64,000 bases of DNA from Nitrosospira sp. Nsp11 (lineage in GTDB: Bacteria > Pseudomonadota > Gammaproteobacteria > Burkholderiales > Nitrosomonadaceae), in the NCBI RefSeq assembly GCF_900142705.1, contig NZ_FRBV01000005.1, positions 1-64,000 of the forward strand. Reading direction: 5' to 3'. This document shows positions 51,415-60,543 of the stretch, piece after piece. Position numbers and translations under genes: made by a program. Positions within the stretch are counted from its first letter, which is position 1. Every line of letters begins with the position of its first letter. The notes below the pieces were generated by a model that saw only the letters and a program-made list of their open reading frames with translations, was not told the origin of the DNA and did not search any database.

Positions 51415-52686
51415 TTAGAGAGGTATCGCGGAATCGACCGCGATGACGCCGAAGTCTGTCGGCACTTTGGTACCCGTGCCATCATCGACCGAAAAACGCA
51501 CCTTGCTCTTTCCGCATACTTTCTCACCCATGACTTCCAGGTTGCTTTCAAAGTTATACCAGTGCTCTTTCCAGCCGAACTGCATGCCGCTGACCTTGGT
51601 CTTGCCGTAAGCGACGCCCAGTGCCTGGGCACCGAGCAGCAATCCGCGCTCCACGGCGTAACCCGAAGTGAGGCTGCCGTTGACGGCCTGGCTGGTTTCG
51701 GTAGCGGTCGGCGCATTCGCGGCAGTAACGATACTGGTGTTCTCGCCGGGCATGAAACGGATTGCCCGTTCATTCTTGATCACCAGTATGCCGTTCCACA
51801 TGCCAACCTCGCCGGCAAAAAGCGGATGGCGGGTGTCCAGATAAGCCGAACGATTCATTGCGTTCTGTTGAAATGCGCGTAGCGAACCTTCGGTCAGCAG
51901 TACCGAGTACTGGTTCGGTGTGGCAAGGAATATCCACATCTTCGAGGTCTGTGCGGCGCGGTCGCCTGGCAGCTTCACCGATTGCAAGGGCTGATCCATG
52001 TCGTCCAGGCGCTTGCGCAATACATCCAGGTGCGAGAGTTTCAGCATATCGGTGGAGACGATCGAGCCGAGCTGCTGGCCGCCCGCAGTCAAATTTGCCC
52101 CGTTAACGACGAAATGCCGGTTGTAAGTCGGCGCTTTCACGGGGTTAACCATAATGTCGGCAAATTTGTTGCTGGTCTGCAGCGGTATCGTCCAGTCTGT
52201 TCCCGTTTGCGAGCCACGCGCGCCTGCCAGGTGAACCAGTGACTCCTGCGTATCCAGCCGCGGAAAGTAGCCGGATAATTGCGCCAGGGCAATTTCGCGC
52301 AACTGGTGCTTGGTGCGTTGCTGTGACATGCTGCCGCCCGCATCGATCACCTTGCTGGAAAGGTTGATCTTGATTTCCATCGAAGAGAACGAGAGAGGGT
52401 CACCCTTGCCCTCGCGGTTGACGTCGCCCATCAATGGTTCGCCGCTTACGGTATCGACCAGATCCAGCGAGACGATGTCGCCTGCGCTTTTCATCAGATT
52501 GTCGATGCGGACAATAGGCATTCCTGGCTCGGTTTGACCCGCAATCTTTTCCATCGCGGCGGATGGCTCCACTGGTCCGGAAAGATTTTCGATCGATGAT
52601 GCCCCTTTCAGGGTGTTGGCGAAGAGTGCGGCGCTATAATGTTTTACAGCGACCGAGCTTCCGCTTGCTACGTTTGTTTCAGCCAT
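51415..52686 (-). CDS. Major capsid protein (N4-gp56 / DUF4043 type)
   Basis: 423 residues. The N-terminal SAALFANTLKGASSIENLSG, the segment IVRIDNLMKSAGDIVSLDLVD, QQRTKHQLREIALAQLSGYF, MWIFLATPNQYSVLLTEGSL and WNGILVIKNERAIRFMPGEN are as in the N4-gp56 capsid family, an HK97-fold group. An AAGGAAT site lies about 10 bases before the ATG. It lies directly after the scaffold gene (11 bases), as expected for a capsid assembly pair. Length is normal. Confidence 0.85.
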   Translation of the reverse strand: MAETNVASGSSVAVKHYSAALFANTLKGASSIENLSGPVEPSAAMEKIAGQTEPGMPIVRIDNLMKSAGDIVSLDLVDTVSGEPLMGDVNREGKGDPLSFSSMEIKINLSSKVIDAGGSMSQQRTKHQLREIALAQLSGYFPRLDTQESLVHLAGARGSQTGTDWTIPLQTSNKFADIMVNPVKAPTYNRHFVVNGANLTAGGQQLGSIVSTDMLKLSHLDVLRKRLDDMDQPLQSVKLPGDRAAQTSKMWIFLATPNQYSVLLTEGSLRAFQQNAMNRSAYLDTRHPLFAGEVGMWNGILVIKNERAIRFMPGENTSIVTAANAPTATETSQAVNGSLTSGYAVERGLLLGAQALGVAYGKTKVSGMQFGWKEHWYNFESNLEVMGEKVCGKSKVRFSVDDGTGTKVPTDFGVIAVDSAIPL

Positions 52687-52697
52687 TTCATTATTCC

Positions 52698-53666
52698 TTA
52701 ATCAAGTTCGGCTCTCAGGGCGGCGGCTTTTTGCGATGGCATTTGCATCAACTTTCGAGCCAGTTCATGCGGGCTCAGATTGTCGATCTGCTCTCGCTCG
52801 GACGCCGGATTTGCACCGCCTTGAATATCCGACAGGGTTGTGGGTTTCCGTACTGGAGCGCTCTCAAGCCTTGCTTTCGCGTCGGCTTTCGTTTGCTCGT
52901 GGCCGGAATGCTTTGTTGGTAAGGAAGCTTCCGGCATGATTGCCCTGACGCGGCGGACGACTTCCTCGAACCGTTCGGAATAAGGCTTTCCCGACCATCT
53001 GGTACTGGTTCTCAAAATCTCATCCTGCTTCAGGGCTTCATCCCAGGCTTGCGGATCGTTGCTTTCCCAATGGACCAGGTCAGGCGTATTTTCCTTGGCT
53101 TCGGCGACCTGCTCCTGGATACTCAACTGGGCTGCGCGATCAGACTCCTCCTTTTCGCGCTTCAGTTCTTCGAGCGTTTTTTCCAGTTTCTCGCCTTGCT
53201 TCCGGCTTCCTTCAAGAACCGCGCTGATTACCTTGTGCAGCTCGGGCATATCGCTTCTGATAAGCTCCAGGTGTTTTTCGATGGCATCGTCCGCCACAGC
53301 AGCATCTGTACCTGTCGCGTTATCTTTTTTCTTCAAAAGCGCCCCAAGCTTCTCGGCAACCTTGCTGTTTTCCATCTGTGCGAATTTCAATTGCTCGCGC
53401 AGCGCCGAGTTTTCCACGCGCAATTCCTTGTGTTTCTCGTAAGGAATGATTCCCTTGCCGCTCTTGTTCAGAACGACGGGCTCAACTTCATCCATGATGC
53501 TGCTTCTGCCACCGGGCACCCCTGTTCCCTCTTCCTGGCTGGGCTCATCTGCTACCGTTTGTTCGCCCAGAATTTCAACAAGAAGACCTGGTTCGTTCTC
53601 CAGCATCTCGATCTGTTCGGGCGTAAGGTTTGCAATTTGCTCATCCGTAAGCTGATCTACTTCCAT
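52698..53666 (-). CDS. Phage scaffold-like protein
   Basis: 322 residues from ATG 53666 (GGAGG eight bases upstream; an upstream TTG at 53681 is less likely). Acidic N-terminus (MEVDQLTDEQIANLTPEQIEM), long coiled coil (about 85-215: LREQLKFAQMENSKVAEKLG; KQGEKLEKTLEELKREKEE), then a mixed C-terminus ending in KLMQMPSQKAAALRAELD. Acidic, helical and just upstream of the capsid gene fits a scaffold that directs capsid assembly. No protease motif was seen. Confidence 0.75.
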   Translation of the reverse strand: MEVDQLTDEQIANLTPEQIEMLENEPGLLVEILGEQTVADEPSQEEGTGVPGGRSSIMDEVEPVVLNKSGKGIIPYEKHKELRVENSALREQLKFAQMENSKVAEKLGALLKKKDNATGTDAAVADDAIEKHLELIRSDMPELHKVISAVLEGSRKQGEKLEKTLEELKREKEESDRAAQLSIQEQVAEAKENTPDLVHWESNDPQAWDEALKQDEILRTSTRWSGKPYSERFEEVVRRVRAIMPEASLPTKHSGHEQTKADAKARLESAPVRKPTTLSDIQGGANPASEREQIDNLSPHELARKLMQMPSQKAAALRAELD

Positions 53667-53802
53667 TACCGTTTCCTCCAACTGCTTAACCCAGTGAGCG
53701 GGCTGCCCGTACTAACCCGGGCAGGGTTGATAAAAACTACGGTATCGCCGTTAGCGCGTGTTCCAGTTGATTGGAATTTTTTAATCGCTGAATATGAAAA
53801 TC

Positions 53803-53827
53803 AAAAAAAAGCCGCTCGAAAGCGGCC
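53803..53827 (-). terminator. Intrinsic terminator after tailspike gene
   Basis: On the minus strand, GCCGCT, loop TTCG, AGCGGC, then eight T. A tight tetraloop hairpin, 20 bases past the tailspike stop. Confidence 0.85.
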
Positions 53828-53846
53828 TGTCCTCAGGGAAGAGAAA

Positions 53847-55430
53847 TTACGGTTCCGTCGCCAGGTAGCGAGGTGTTGCCGTTACGTCATCCACCGCACC
53901 GATATTGGGCGGGTTATAGAAACGTTTGCCGTTAAAATCCATCCCGCCCAGGTAAGTCCCTTTACGCACAAGCGCCACCGACCGGGGCCGGCAGTTCCCG
54001 TCCAGCTGAGGATCGACAGTGTTAGTTGTGGCGTGTAGCGTGTGCCTTGAAGCATCGCCGAAGCCATGGAAGCAGTTGCTCGCCTCCCCGGTCCAAATAG
54101 CCGCGTTATTTTTCACTGAGGAGATTGTGTTGCGTGTGGCGGTGAATATGTTGTTACGAACCAGATTGCCTTTAACTTCAGCCCCACCGGTAAGATAAGC
54201 GCCTGATTGCGAACAATTGAGAAAACTATTGTTAAATATATTTGCTGATTGCCCGCCATCCTTGTTGCCGAATGCGACCCCGGTAACGCAGCCGTCTATC
54301 AAGTTGCCGTAGGCTTTGCAATTCGTGGCATCAAGCACCAGGATGCCAAATCCACCGTCGTAGTAACCTTCCGCTCGCGTGCCGCGAATATTGCGGAATT
54401 CGTTTCCAAACGCCTCGCAGTTATCGCAACCGTGGTCGAATAGAACGCCGTTACCGTCGATAGTAGGTGTGCTAATGCCATCGGCGTAATTGTCGAACAC
54501 CTTGTAAGTCCCATAAAACAGGTTCACAAATCCGCTCATCCCGTTCAGTTCATATGCCTTGTTGTTGCGAACAACGTTTTCCCCAAAGTCAGCCGTGAGC
54601 GATTGGGCGAAACCGCCAAGAACGATCCCGCCACCAATGATTCCCACCAGCGTCTGATTACGGATAATGTTGTTGTAAACCTTGATTCCGGTATTCCTTC
54701 CATATACATCCGGCCCATAAACCTCCATCATTACTGCACTGCAGGCGATAAACGTATTGCCGTATACGACGATGTCGGCCATCTTTGTGGCAGCTGCGAC
54801 GGCGTTTAGCGCCTTTAGCAGAATAGTTGCTCGAGCAGCTGAGCAGCCAATAAACGTATTATTGCTGATTTGGAGGTTTGAGAGGCTCGTTACTGATCCG
54901 GTTGATGTCGCGTACCATTGGATAGCTGAACCCCCTACTGCGCCTGCGCCACCTAAAAATGTGTTTCCGTCAATGATGCAATCGATATAAGACCATCCAT
55001 TGAATGCAAGAAACAGCACCATCGAGTTTCCGCCGCCTTTCAACGTGCAGCGTCTGACATGGACACCAGTAAGCGGCGCCCCGCCAAGCGCGATACATGA
55101 ATAATTAGCCGCAATAATCGTTAAATTCTGGACGGTCGTATATGAACGATTGACATTGAGGTAGAAATTACCCGTAGTAAACGTAATGGAACCGGAATCG
55201 CCAGCATAGTCCCCTCTGATCGTTACACGACTGCTTACAGTTGCGCCATGCGCGCCAATCTCGAGGATTACACCGGCTGAGTGTGCGCCGCATACATACA
55301 GCGTATCCCCGGCAACAACGCCAACGCCACCCCAGACGACAGACGACCATCCGCCCCAGGCGGTTGCATATGACGTACCGTTGCGTATAGCTGAGTGGCT
55401 CGCGTCGGGCCTAACATACCAGGTAGTCAT
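53847..55430 (-). CDS. Phage tailspike-like protein with right-handed beta-helix
   Basis: 527 residues. The start MTTWYVRPDASHSAIRNGTS, YATAWGGWSSVVWGG and GVVAGDTLYVCGAHS begin a parallel beta-helix (about 30-470), seen in repeated short strands with Asn/Gly turns: NLTIIAANYSCIALGG, VYGNTFIACS, VYNNIIRNQTLVGIIGGG, AYGNLIDGCVTGVAFG. Such spikes cut or bind capsule or LPS. There is no clear N-terminal head-binding domain of the P22 type. It lies unusually between the portal-side gene and scaffold rather than with the fibre cluster. Confidence 0.8.
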   Translation of the reverse strand: MTTWYVRPDASHSAIRNGTSYATAWGGWSSVVWGGVGVVAGDTLYVCGAHSAGVILEIGAHGATVSSRVTIRGDYAGDSGSITFTTGNFYLNVNRSYTTVQNLTIIAANYSCIALGGAPLTGVHVRRCTLKGGGNSMVLFLAFNGWSYIDCIIDGNTFLGGAGAVGGSAIQWYATSTGSVTSLSNLQISNNTFIGCSAARATILLKALNAVAAATKMADIVVYGNTFIACSAVMMEVYGPDVYGRNTGIKVYNNIIRNQTLVGIIGGGIVLGGFAQSLTADFGENVVRNNKAYELNGMSGFVNLFYGTYKVFDNYADGISTPTIDGNGVLFDHGCDNCEAFGNEFRNIRGTRAEGYYDGGFGILVLDATNCKAYGNLIDGCVTGVAFGNKDGGQSANIFNNSFLNCSQSGAYLTGGAEVKGNLVRNNIFTATRNTISSVKNNAAIWTGEASNCFHGFGDASRHTLHATTNTVDPQLDGNCRPRSVALVRKGTYLGGMDFNGKRFYNPPNIGAVDDVTATPRYLATEP

Positions 55431-55431
55431 T

Positions 55432-56007
55432 TTAATCGCCTATAAAATGCAGGATTCGGTAATACTCAAGTGTCAAAGTGTCTCCGCTATTTGTCCGGAG
55501 ACCGGTAATCTCAACGGTTTGCGCGTTCGCGAAATTAATTGCCGAGGTAACCGGTGTATCCAACCCCCCCACGACGTAGTTGTTGTCATAGGGGTGTATC
55601 TGCGAGGCAAGAGAATTCCGGTTTGCGAGCACGAACAACGGTGCCTCTTTAACCGACGTAGTGCGCGTGGCACTGTAAACCGTCATTCCCCCAATCTTGA
55701 TCTTGAGGACCTTGTTGTTCGCACTACTGGCAAATGTCCATAGCGGCTCTATTTGCAGGACGCTGTTGACCCCAAGTATTCCGGCAGCAATGGTAAACGA
55801 AGCCAGCACTTCATCAATGGCGGTTAATGCACAAGATGTCGCCACCGCCGATCCGGACAGTATTTCAATCGGGCGCGAAATCAGCGGATAATTTTCCGCA
55901 TCCGCCACGGCAATAAGCTGCGCCTCCGTTGCTGAATCGAACCGCGCTATCGCGCCTTTCCCGAACCTGTGCCCTGCAACGGTTTCATCATTTAAAAACC
56001 TGATCAT
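55432..56007 (-). CDS. Phage protein upstream of tailspike
   Basis: 191 residues from ATG 56007, with AAGGAG eight bases upstream. Beta-rich; begins MIRFLNDETVAGHRFGKGAI; no clear family. It ends one base before the tailspike ATG so translation is likely coupled. Given the placement it may be a spike-attachment or head-binding protein supplying what the tailspike lacks. That is inference. Confidence 0.6.
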   Translation of the reverse strand: MIRFLNDETVAGHRFGKGAIARFDSATEAQLIAVADAENYPLISRPIEILSGSAVATSCALTAIDEVLASFTIAAGILGVNSVLQIEPLWTFASSANNKVLKIKIGGMTVYSATRTTSVKEAPLFVLANRNSLASQIHPYDNNYVVGGLDTPVTSAINFANAQTVEITGLRTNSGDTLTLEYYRILHFIGD

Positions 56008-56064
56008 GTTTTCTCCTTCACTAAAATGCGCTATCGGTATGCTTTAACTGTAGCTCTTCGATCT

Positions 56065-58017
56065 TCAGCCGGCATCCACCTCAAACTTCTCTTCTTCAAT
56101 ATCCAGGTTCCGCTCTTTAAGGTCCAATTCACGCGACTTGTCAGTCAGTGCCTGTTGCGCCTTTATCAATTGCTCCCGCAATCCGGCCATAGCCAGTTGC
56201 TGTTGCTGCATTGCGGCCTGAAACTGCTCCCGCATGAGCTGGGTCCGCTGGTCCGCTGCATCCACGCCACCGACCTTTCGCAGCTGATCCGCCAGTTCAT
56301 GCCGGTTAGGTACATCGGACAGTTCCAGCATGGCGGGATAAAGCACGGCTTGGTAAGCTGGCGGAGCCGACTGTACGATCTGGCTGAATGATCGCAATTG
56401 CTGCGCCCGAAAACTGGGCGTGGCAGGTATATCTTCCAGCACGACCTTGACCTGGGCGGTTGCGATATCGTTCTCCACTACCGGGCCCGTGTCGGTAATC
56501 ACCGAGCGGTTGAAGTACACGGTCTTCTGGCCGGCGCCACGCTTGACCGCCACGGCGGTTGCGCTACCCAGCATGTCCTGCTTGATGAGTGCCAGAAGCT
56601 GCTGCCCGACTATTCGCCGGGCATAACGGAAATTATCGTTGGGTTCAGCCAGAACGGTGGAGCCCTGCTCCACCAGGCTGTTTATGGCGACGCCACTGGT
56701 GGCCGTGGTATCCGCCCCTAGCATGGCACGGTATATGCCGCCCACTTCCTCGATTCTCCGCTTGCGCTCCTGCATCAACTGGAACACTTGCGCTGCAAGC
56801 TGGTGCTCACGCGTTACCTTGAATCCCGCGGTGTTCCGGCGCTGGGCGTTCAGAACAGTCATCGATCGCAAGCTGCTGATATTCTGCGCAACTTCGTGGT
56901 ATGAATTCTGGCTGAGGTCGAGCGCGTCATTGTCCACCTCGACTTTTACCGAATTCAGGACCTCATAGAGCAGAATATCCAGGTCGATAATCTGATCCTG
57001 TGGCCCGCGCATATCGCGAATCAACCCGTAGGGCGCTCTGCTGCGATCTTTGCGAAAACACCAGAACGGTACATAAGGGAAATCCGTATTCGGCAACGGG
57101 CTTGGCACGTCCATCAATTTATGCGGCCCCAGCCAGATCGAGACGCGCGTTCTTGCGAGCAGCGATTTCTGTACCTGTACCCGTCCTTGTACTACCGCCA
57201 TGTGATGGTACGGATTCTCCTCCCGGTATTCGATGGCTTTACCATCCGGCAACGCCAGCACATACCCCTCCTCGAAATGCCGGTACCACAACTCGGAAAG
57301 CCTGACCATGCCCGAGCTCCGGTTCAGGTAATCCTGCTGGCCCTGGCCCCAGGCTCGCTCGATCTCGTAGGCTCTGGCCATGCCGGTGTCAGTTCCATCA
57401 TAGACGTCCAGGTTGTTCCATCCGCACCAACTGTTCTGTATGAGCTCTGCCTGATCCGGCAGCATTAATGACGCTTGCAGGCGGTCCACCCATTTATCAC
57501 GCCTCAGATAGCGCGCGTCGGACAAGTCCGGCTCCTTCGCTGTCCAGTCCCAGTAGATCTCGTTACGGTGCACTTCCCGCACGCGATACGGATATTTCAG
57601 CGGATCGAATTCCCGGGACACTTCAATCCACCCAATCCCGGCACGAATCATGCTGGAATAGGCGTCGGACATCGCGCGGTCGGCGCGTGACTCGGTTTCT
57701 GCCTCCTTGATCCTTGCGGAAAGCCCTTCAGCGATCTCGGCCTGGCTCTCGTCGTCCGAGGTAACTTTATAATCGGTGCGACTACGCGCTTCCAGGCCCA
57801 GCACGGCATTGATCGTAGGCTTGATCAGATTCGAGTCCTGGGGTGGAATGCCCGCTTCCTTCAGTCGCTGGACCACCTCCGGGGTTGTCTGAGCGCCGTC
57901 GTAGTAATCGCAATCGGTGTCTGAATCGAGCCGCCACTTCGGCTGCTGGCGAATATCGCGGCAGATCTTGTCGTAAGCCTCAACCGATATATCCGAGGTG
58001 ATTTTATGTTCGATCAT
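56065..58017 (-). CDS. Phage portal protein (P22 type)
   Basis: 650 residues from ATG 58017, which overlaps the terL stop as ATGA; a GTG at 58026 adds three residues. DCDYYDGAQTTPEVVQRLKE, NLIKPTINAVLGLEARSRTD, then MIRAGIGWIEVSREFD and WDWTAKEPDLSDARYLRRDK are as in P22-like portals. The ring-forming dodecamer is the DNA entry channel of the head. The last 100 residues are a coiled-coil barrel-like helix (QQQQLAMAGLREQLIKAQQA). The length fits. It directly follows terL, the common order. Confidence 0.88.
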   Translation of the reverse strand: MIEHKITSDISVEAYDKICRDIRQQPKWRLDSDTDCDYYDGAQTTPEVVQRLKEAGIPPQDSNLIKPTINAVLGLEARSRTDYKVTSDDESQAEIAEGLSARIKEAETESRADRAMSDAYSSMIRAGIGWIEVSREFDPLKYPYRVREVHRNEIYWDWTAKEPDLSDARYLRRDKWVDRLQASLMLPDQAELIQNSWCGWNNLDVYDGTDTGMARAYEIERAWGQGQQDYLNRSSGMVRLSELWYRHFEEGYVLALPDGKAIEYREENPYHHMAVVQGRVQVQKSLLARTRVSIWLGPHKLMDVPSPLPNTDFPYVPFWCFRKDRSRAPYGLIRDMRGPQDQIIDLDILLYEVLNSVKVEVDNDALDLSQNSYHEVAQNISSLRSMTVLNAQRRNTAGFKVTREHQLAAQVFQLMQERKRRIEEVGGIYRAMLGADTTATSGVAINSLVEQGSTVLAEPNDNFRYARRIVGQQLLALIKQDMLGSATAVAVKRGAGQKTVYFNRSVITDTGPVVENDIATAQVKVVLEDIPATPSFRAQQLRSFSQIVQSAPPAYQAVLYPAMLELSDVPNRHELADQLRKVGGVDAADQRTQLMREQFQAAMQQQQLAMAGLREQLIKAQQALTDKSRELDLKERNLDIEEEKFEVDAG

Positions 58018-59267
58018 GCGCGCCACCCCTTCATGCTGACACCGCGCACGCTGGCACCCGGTTTCTCATCCTCCACCGATACAGCAAAATACCTGAACGC
58101 ATCTGCGGCGTGGCTATGATAATCGTGTAATGGCCTGCCACTGAATTGCCTGGATTCAGGATCGACGTCGAATCGATAACGCCTCAAGCTTTGCAATCCT
58201 TCGGTGCATTTCTGTTCGTCGAAATAGCAACGATTGAATATCGTTCTCCCGGCATTGATTCCGTCGGCAACTGAAAGATTCGGCACTATCCTCACCTTTC
58301 GCCCGGCCGCAAGCATGATCTCCTCCACGCTCCGGCCGGTCGCCAGCGTTTTAGCTTTTGCATCATGGGGCAACCAATCAGTACCATATAGATATCCCTT
58401 GTTTTGCAGCACGCTGATGTAATGTTGTATCGGCATCTGGTTGCTGCTGTAATAATCGATCAATCGGAGTTCGTTCCCCACCGCCTGGGCAAACCATATA
58501 CTGGTGTTATCGGCCCACCCCAGGTCAAAGAAGGTATGCACCTGCTTTGCGGCATCGTAGGGCACGCTCCGGATGCGCCCTTCTTCCTGGGCAAGCCTGA
58601 GTTCTTTCGCATAGATCGCCCCGTCCAGCGTCACCCTGCAATTTCCTTCCCAGACGTTCTGGTAAGCATCGGGATCACGGGCTTTCAACGCATCTTTTTC
58701 CCGAAGCAATGTTTCGGGAAACCATGGGTTGTCATTCCAGTTGATCTTCACCACGACGGCGTCAGGCGGGGGAATGACGACAAACCGCTGATGCGTCTCG
58801 TCAGTTTCCAGTTCCGGGTTGTAAGTAACCCATATTTCCGATCTGTCTTTACGAATAGTCGGAATAAGCGTATCCCAGCTCGATTTGCTGACCGTCTGCG
58901 CCTCCTCAACCCAGACCCGATCAACGCCTTCAAACGATTTGATCTTGGTCACATTATTGCGCAGCCCGGCAAATATGAATTCGGAACCATTGGCCCCCCG
59001 AATCAGGCTGTTTTGTATCTCATAAAAACGTCCCAGTCCCGTTGCCTCGATCTGCGCCTGCAACAGGTGATGCACAGATTCAACGATAGAGTTCTGGAAC
59101 TCTCTCGCGCACAGGATGCGCAATGGGGTAGCAGCCGCCTGTATCAATAACGCCCTCGCTACACCCCAGCTTTTTGCGCCGCCGCGGCCGCCGTACAGAA
59201 CCTTGTATCGAGCCGGCTCGAACAGGAACCGGAGCTTGGCCGGAAACTCCGCCCTATGCGGGGCCAT
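58014..59267 (-). CDS. terL: Phage terminase large subunit
   Basis: 417 residues from ATG 59267 (AAGGA nine bases upstream; an alternative ATG is at 59333). It packs DNA into the head. ATPase part: Walker A VLYGGRGGAKSWGVARA, adaptor ILCAREFQNSIVES, Walker B DRVWVEEAQ, C-motif WVTYNPELE. Nuclease part: FFDLGWADNTSIWFAQA (first catalytic Asp), then Asp in RIVPNLSVADGINAG and HSHAADAFRYFAV. Type: PBSX/Terminase_3-like. It is intact. Confidence 0.9.
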   Translation of the reverse strand: MAPHRAEFPAKLRFLFEPARYKVLYGGRGGAKSWGVARALLIQAAATPLRILCAREFQNSIVESVHHLLQAQIEATGLGRFYEIQNSLIRGANGSEFIFAGLRNNVTKIKSFEGVDRVWVEEAQTVSKSSWDTLIPTIRKDRSEIWVTYNPELETDETHQRFVVIPPPDAVVVKINWNDNPWFPETLLREKDALKARDPDAYQNVWEGNCRVTLDGAIYAKELRLAQEEGRIRSVPYDAAKQVHTFFDLGWADNTSIWFAQAVGNELRLIDYYSSNQMPIQHYISVLQNKGYLYGTDWLPHDAKAKTLATGRSVEEIMLAAGRKVRIVPNLSVADGINAGRTIFNRCYFDEQKCTEGLQSLRRYRFDVDPESRQFSGRPLHDYHSHAADAFRYFAVSVEDEKPGASVRGVSMKGWRA

Positions 59268-59310
59268 AACATGAGGTCCTTGATGCCCTGTATCTCGGTC
59301 CCATATATTT

Positions 59311-59847
59311 TTATATGACCTGTTTGCCGGCATCGGTTGTAGAGACAAAAGCCACCTCGACGCTTTGCATCGCCTGTCTTTTTGTATCACCCGCCTCGTG
59401 CGTTATTGGAAGTTTGTCGCCGTATTTCCTGGGCGCCAACCTCGCGGCATACCATTTGCGCGCATCGATGCGCAATTGGGCGCGTGCGATAACCTCTCGA
59501 TCTATCACTTGCTTGCCCTTTTCATCGATATAAGTATCTTTTGATCCGTCGTCGGAAATTTCGATGATTTCTTCAGCGTAAGCATCCACGCAAAGTTCTT
59601 TTGCGCGCAGATATTGCCGCATGAGATCTTCATCGCACGCCAACCAGTTCCATAAGACGCGTTGACTGATGCCGACTTCCACGCACATTGCCCGGGCCGA
59701 TCTGCCAAGTGAAATACCAGCAAAAATCGCGTCCAGCAGTTCAGGTGTTTTAATTGTCGATGCGCCCTTTTTTTTTCCAGATACTGTCGCGCCTGCTTGA
59801 TTCTTCGCTGCTTTTATTGAAAGCACTTCACGTTCAAATTCACTCAT
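59311..59847 (-). CDS. terS: Phage terminase small subunit
   Basis: 178 residues. The N-terminal region is basic (AAKNQAGATVSGKKKG). A helix-turn-helix-like part follows at about 38-75: ISLGRSARAMCVEVGISQRV, LWNWLACDEDLMRQYLRAKE. A C-terminal helical part has REVIARAQLRIDARKWYAAR. This is the typical look of a small terminase that binds pac/cos DNA. The start ATG 59847 overlaps the preceding stop by ATGA. The terL start lies 43 bases downstream of its stop. Confidence 0.82.
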   Translation of the reverse strand: MSEFEREVLSIKAAKNQAGATVSGKKKGASTIKTPELLDAIFAGISLGRSARAMCVEVGISQRVLWNWLACDEDLMRQYLRAKELCVDAYAEEIIEISDDGSKDTYIDEKGKQVIDREVIARAQLRIDARKWYAARLAPRKYGDKLPITHEAGDTKRQAMQSVEVAFVSTTDAGKQVI

Positions 59848-60176
59848 GATCCGGCTTTTTCAGCGCTCATCGCACCCTCTTTTTTTGTCTCTTTGTTACA
59901 GCCTTTCATGGCTGCGAGTAATTTAACCTCACATGCCCATCTCTCCTCGATTTCAGCACGCAGCGCCCTGTTGATGGTGACTGCATCATCTTTTGCCGAA
60001 GTACGATCAACCGCATAGGCTGATTTACATTCAGGTGGAGTCTCAACCAGACACGGCACAGCAATTTGTTTTTCGATTACCTGCGTCTGAATTACCGGCT
60101 TGCCAGCGCAACCGGCCAGCAGCGTTACAAATACCGACACCAGCGCGAGGCGGGCGTAGCGCGTCATCAATTGCAT
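59844..60176 (-). CDS. Phage lipoprotein, o-spanin (Rz1)-like
   Basis: 110 residues from ATG 60176 (further upstream ATG at 60239 gives an unlikely start). Lipoprotein signal MQLMTRYARLALVSVFVTLL with lipobox LAGC. Mature part has CLVETPPECKSAYAVDRTSA and a helical stretch with CEVKLLAAMKGCN. Together with the i-spanin-like gene it forms a candidate Rz/Rz1 pair that fuses inner and outer membrane at lysis. It is longer than classical Rz1. The 3' end overlaps terS. Confidence 0.65.
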   Translation of the reverse strand: MQLMTRYARLALVSVFVTLLAGCAGKPVIQTQVIEKQIAVPCLVETPPECKSAYAVDRTSAKDDAVTINRALRAEIEERWACEVKLLAAMKGCNKETKKEGAMSAEKAGS

Positions 60177-60325
60177 ATAGACATACCTGAATGAATAAGG
60201 ATTAAAAATCAGTTGATGTCGAACGCAGCAACACGGCACTCGACGGCCTCCGCCAGCACCTCGGCAGCATGCAAAAAGACGTGGGTTACCGCTAAATCAA
60301 CGGGCGAAGCGTCCTTGATTAGCGC

Positions 60326-60517
60326 CAGGCAATGCGCGAGAAAGCGCATAGCTATTCCTATGTAACGGATAGCAACGAGCATGACGCGGACCGATAGGCA
60401 TCAGGCAGGGCGTGAGGAGCTCATAGTTACTCTATGCAACAACGGGTACGCCGCATGAGCGCCAATTCGATAGGCATCAGGCAGGGCGCGAGAAGGCGCA
60501 TAGTTAATCTATGCAAC
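60326..60517. repeat. Three tandem copies of a 40-50 bp hairpin-bearing repeat, 76 bp period
   Basis: Copies at 60326-60366, 60402-60440 and 60478-60517 share CAGGC..GCG(T/C)GAG and an ending (C)ATAGTTA.TCTATGCAAC. Each carries a small dyad, for example GCATAG/CTATGC in the last copy. The two later copies extend left with CGATAGGCAT. Starts are 76 bases apart. The set lies between the i-spanin-like and o-spanin-like genes; no gene was recognised in the 60177-60543 gap. Confidence 0.75.
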
Positions 60518-60543
60518 GCCGAGCAACACAGCCTGATGCCAAT

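Noticed and set aside
53049-54038. Long open frame on the plus strand opposite the scaffold and tailspike genes
   Set aside because: No family features, no ribosome site, and the opposite strand has a clear gene; it is a shadow.
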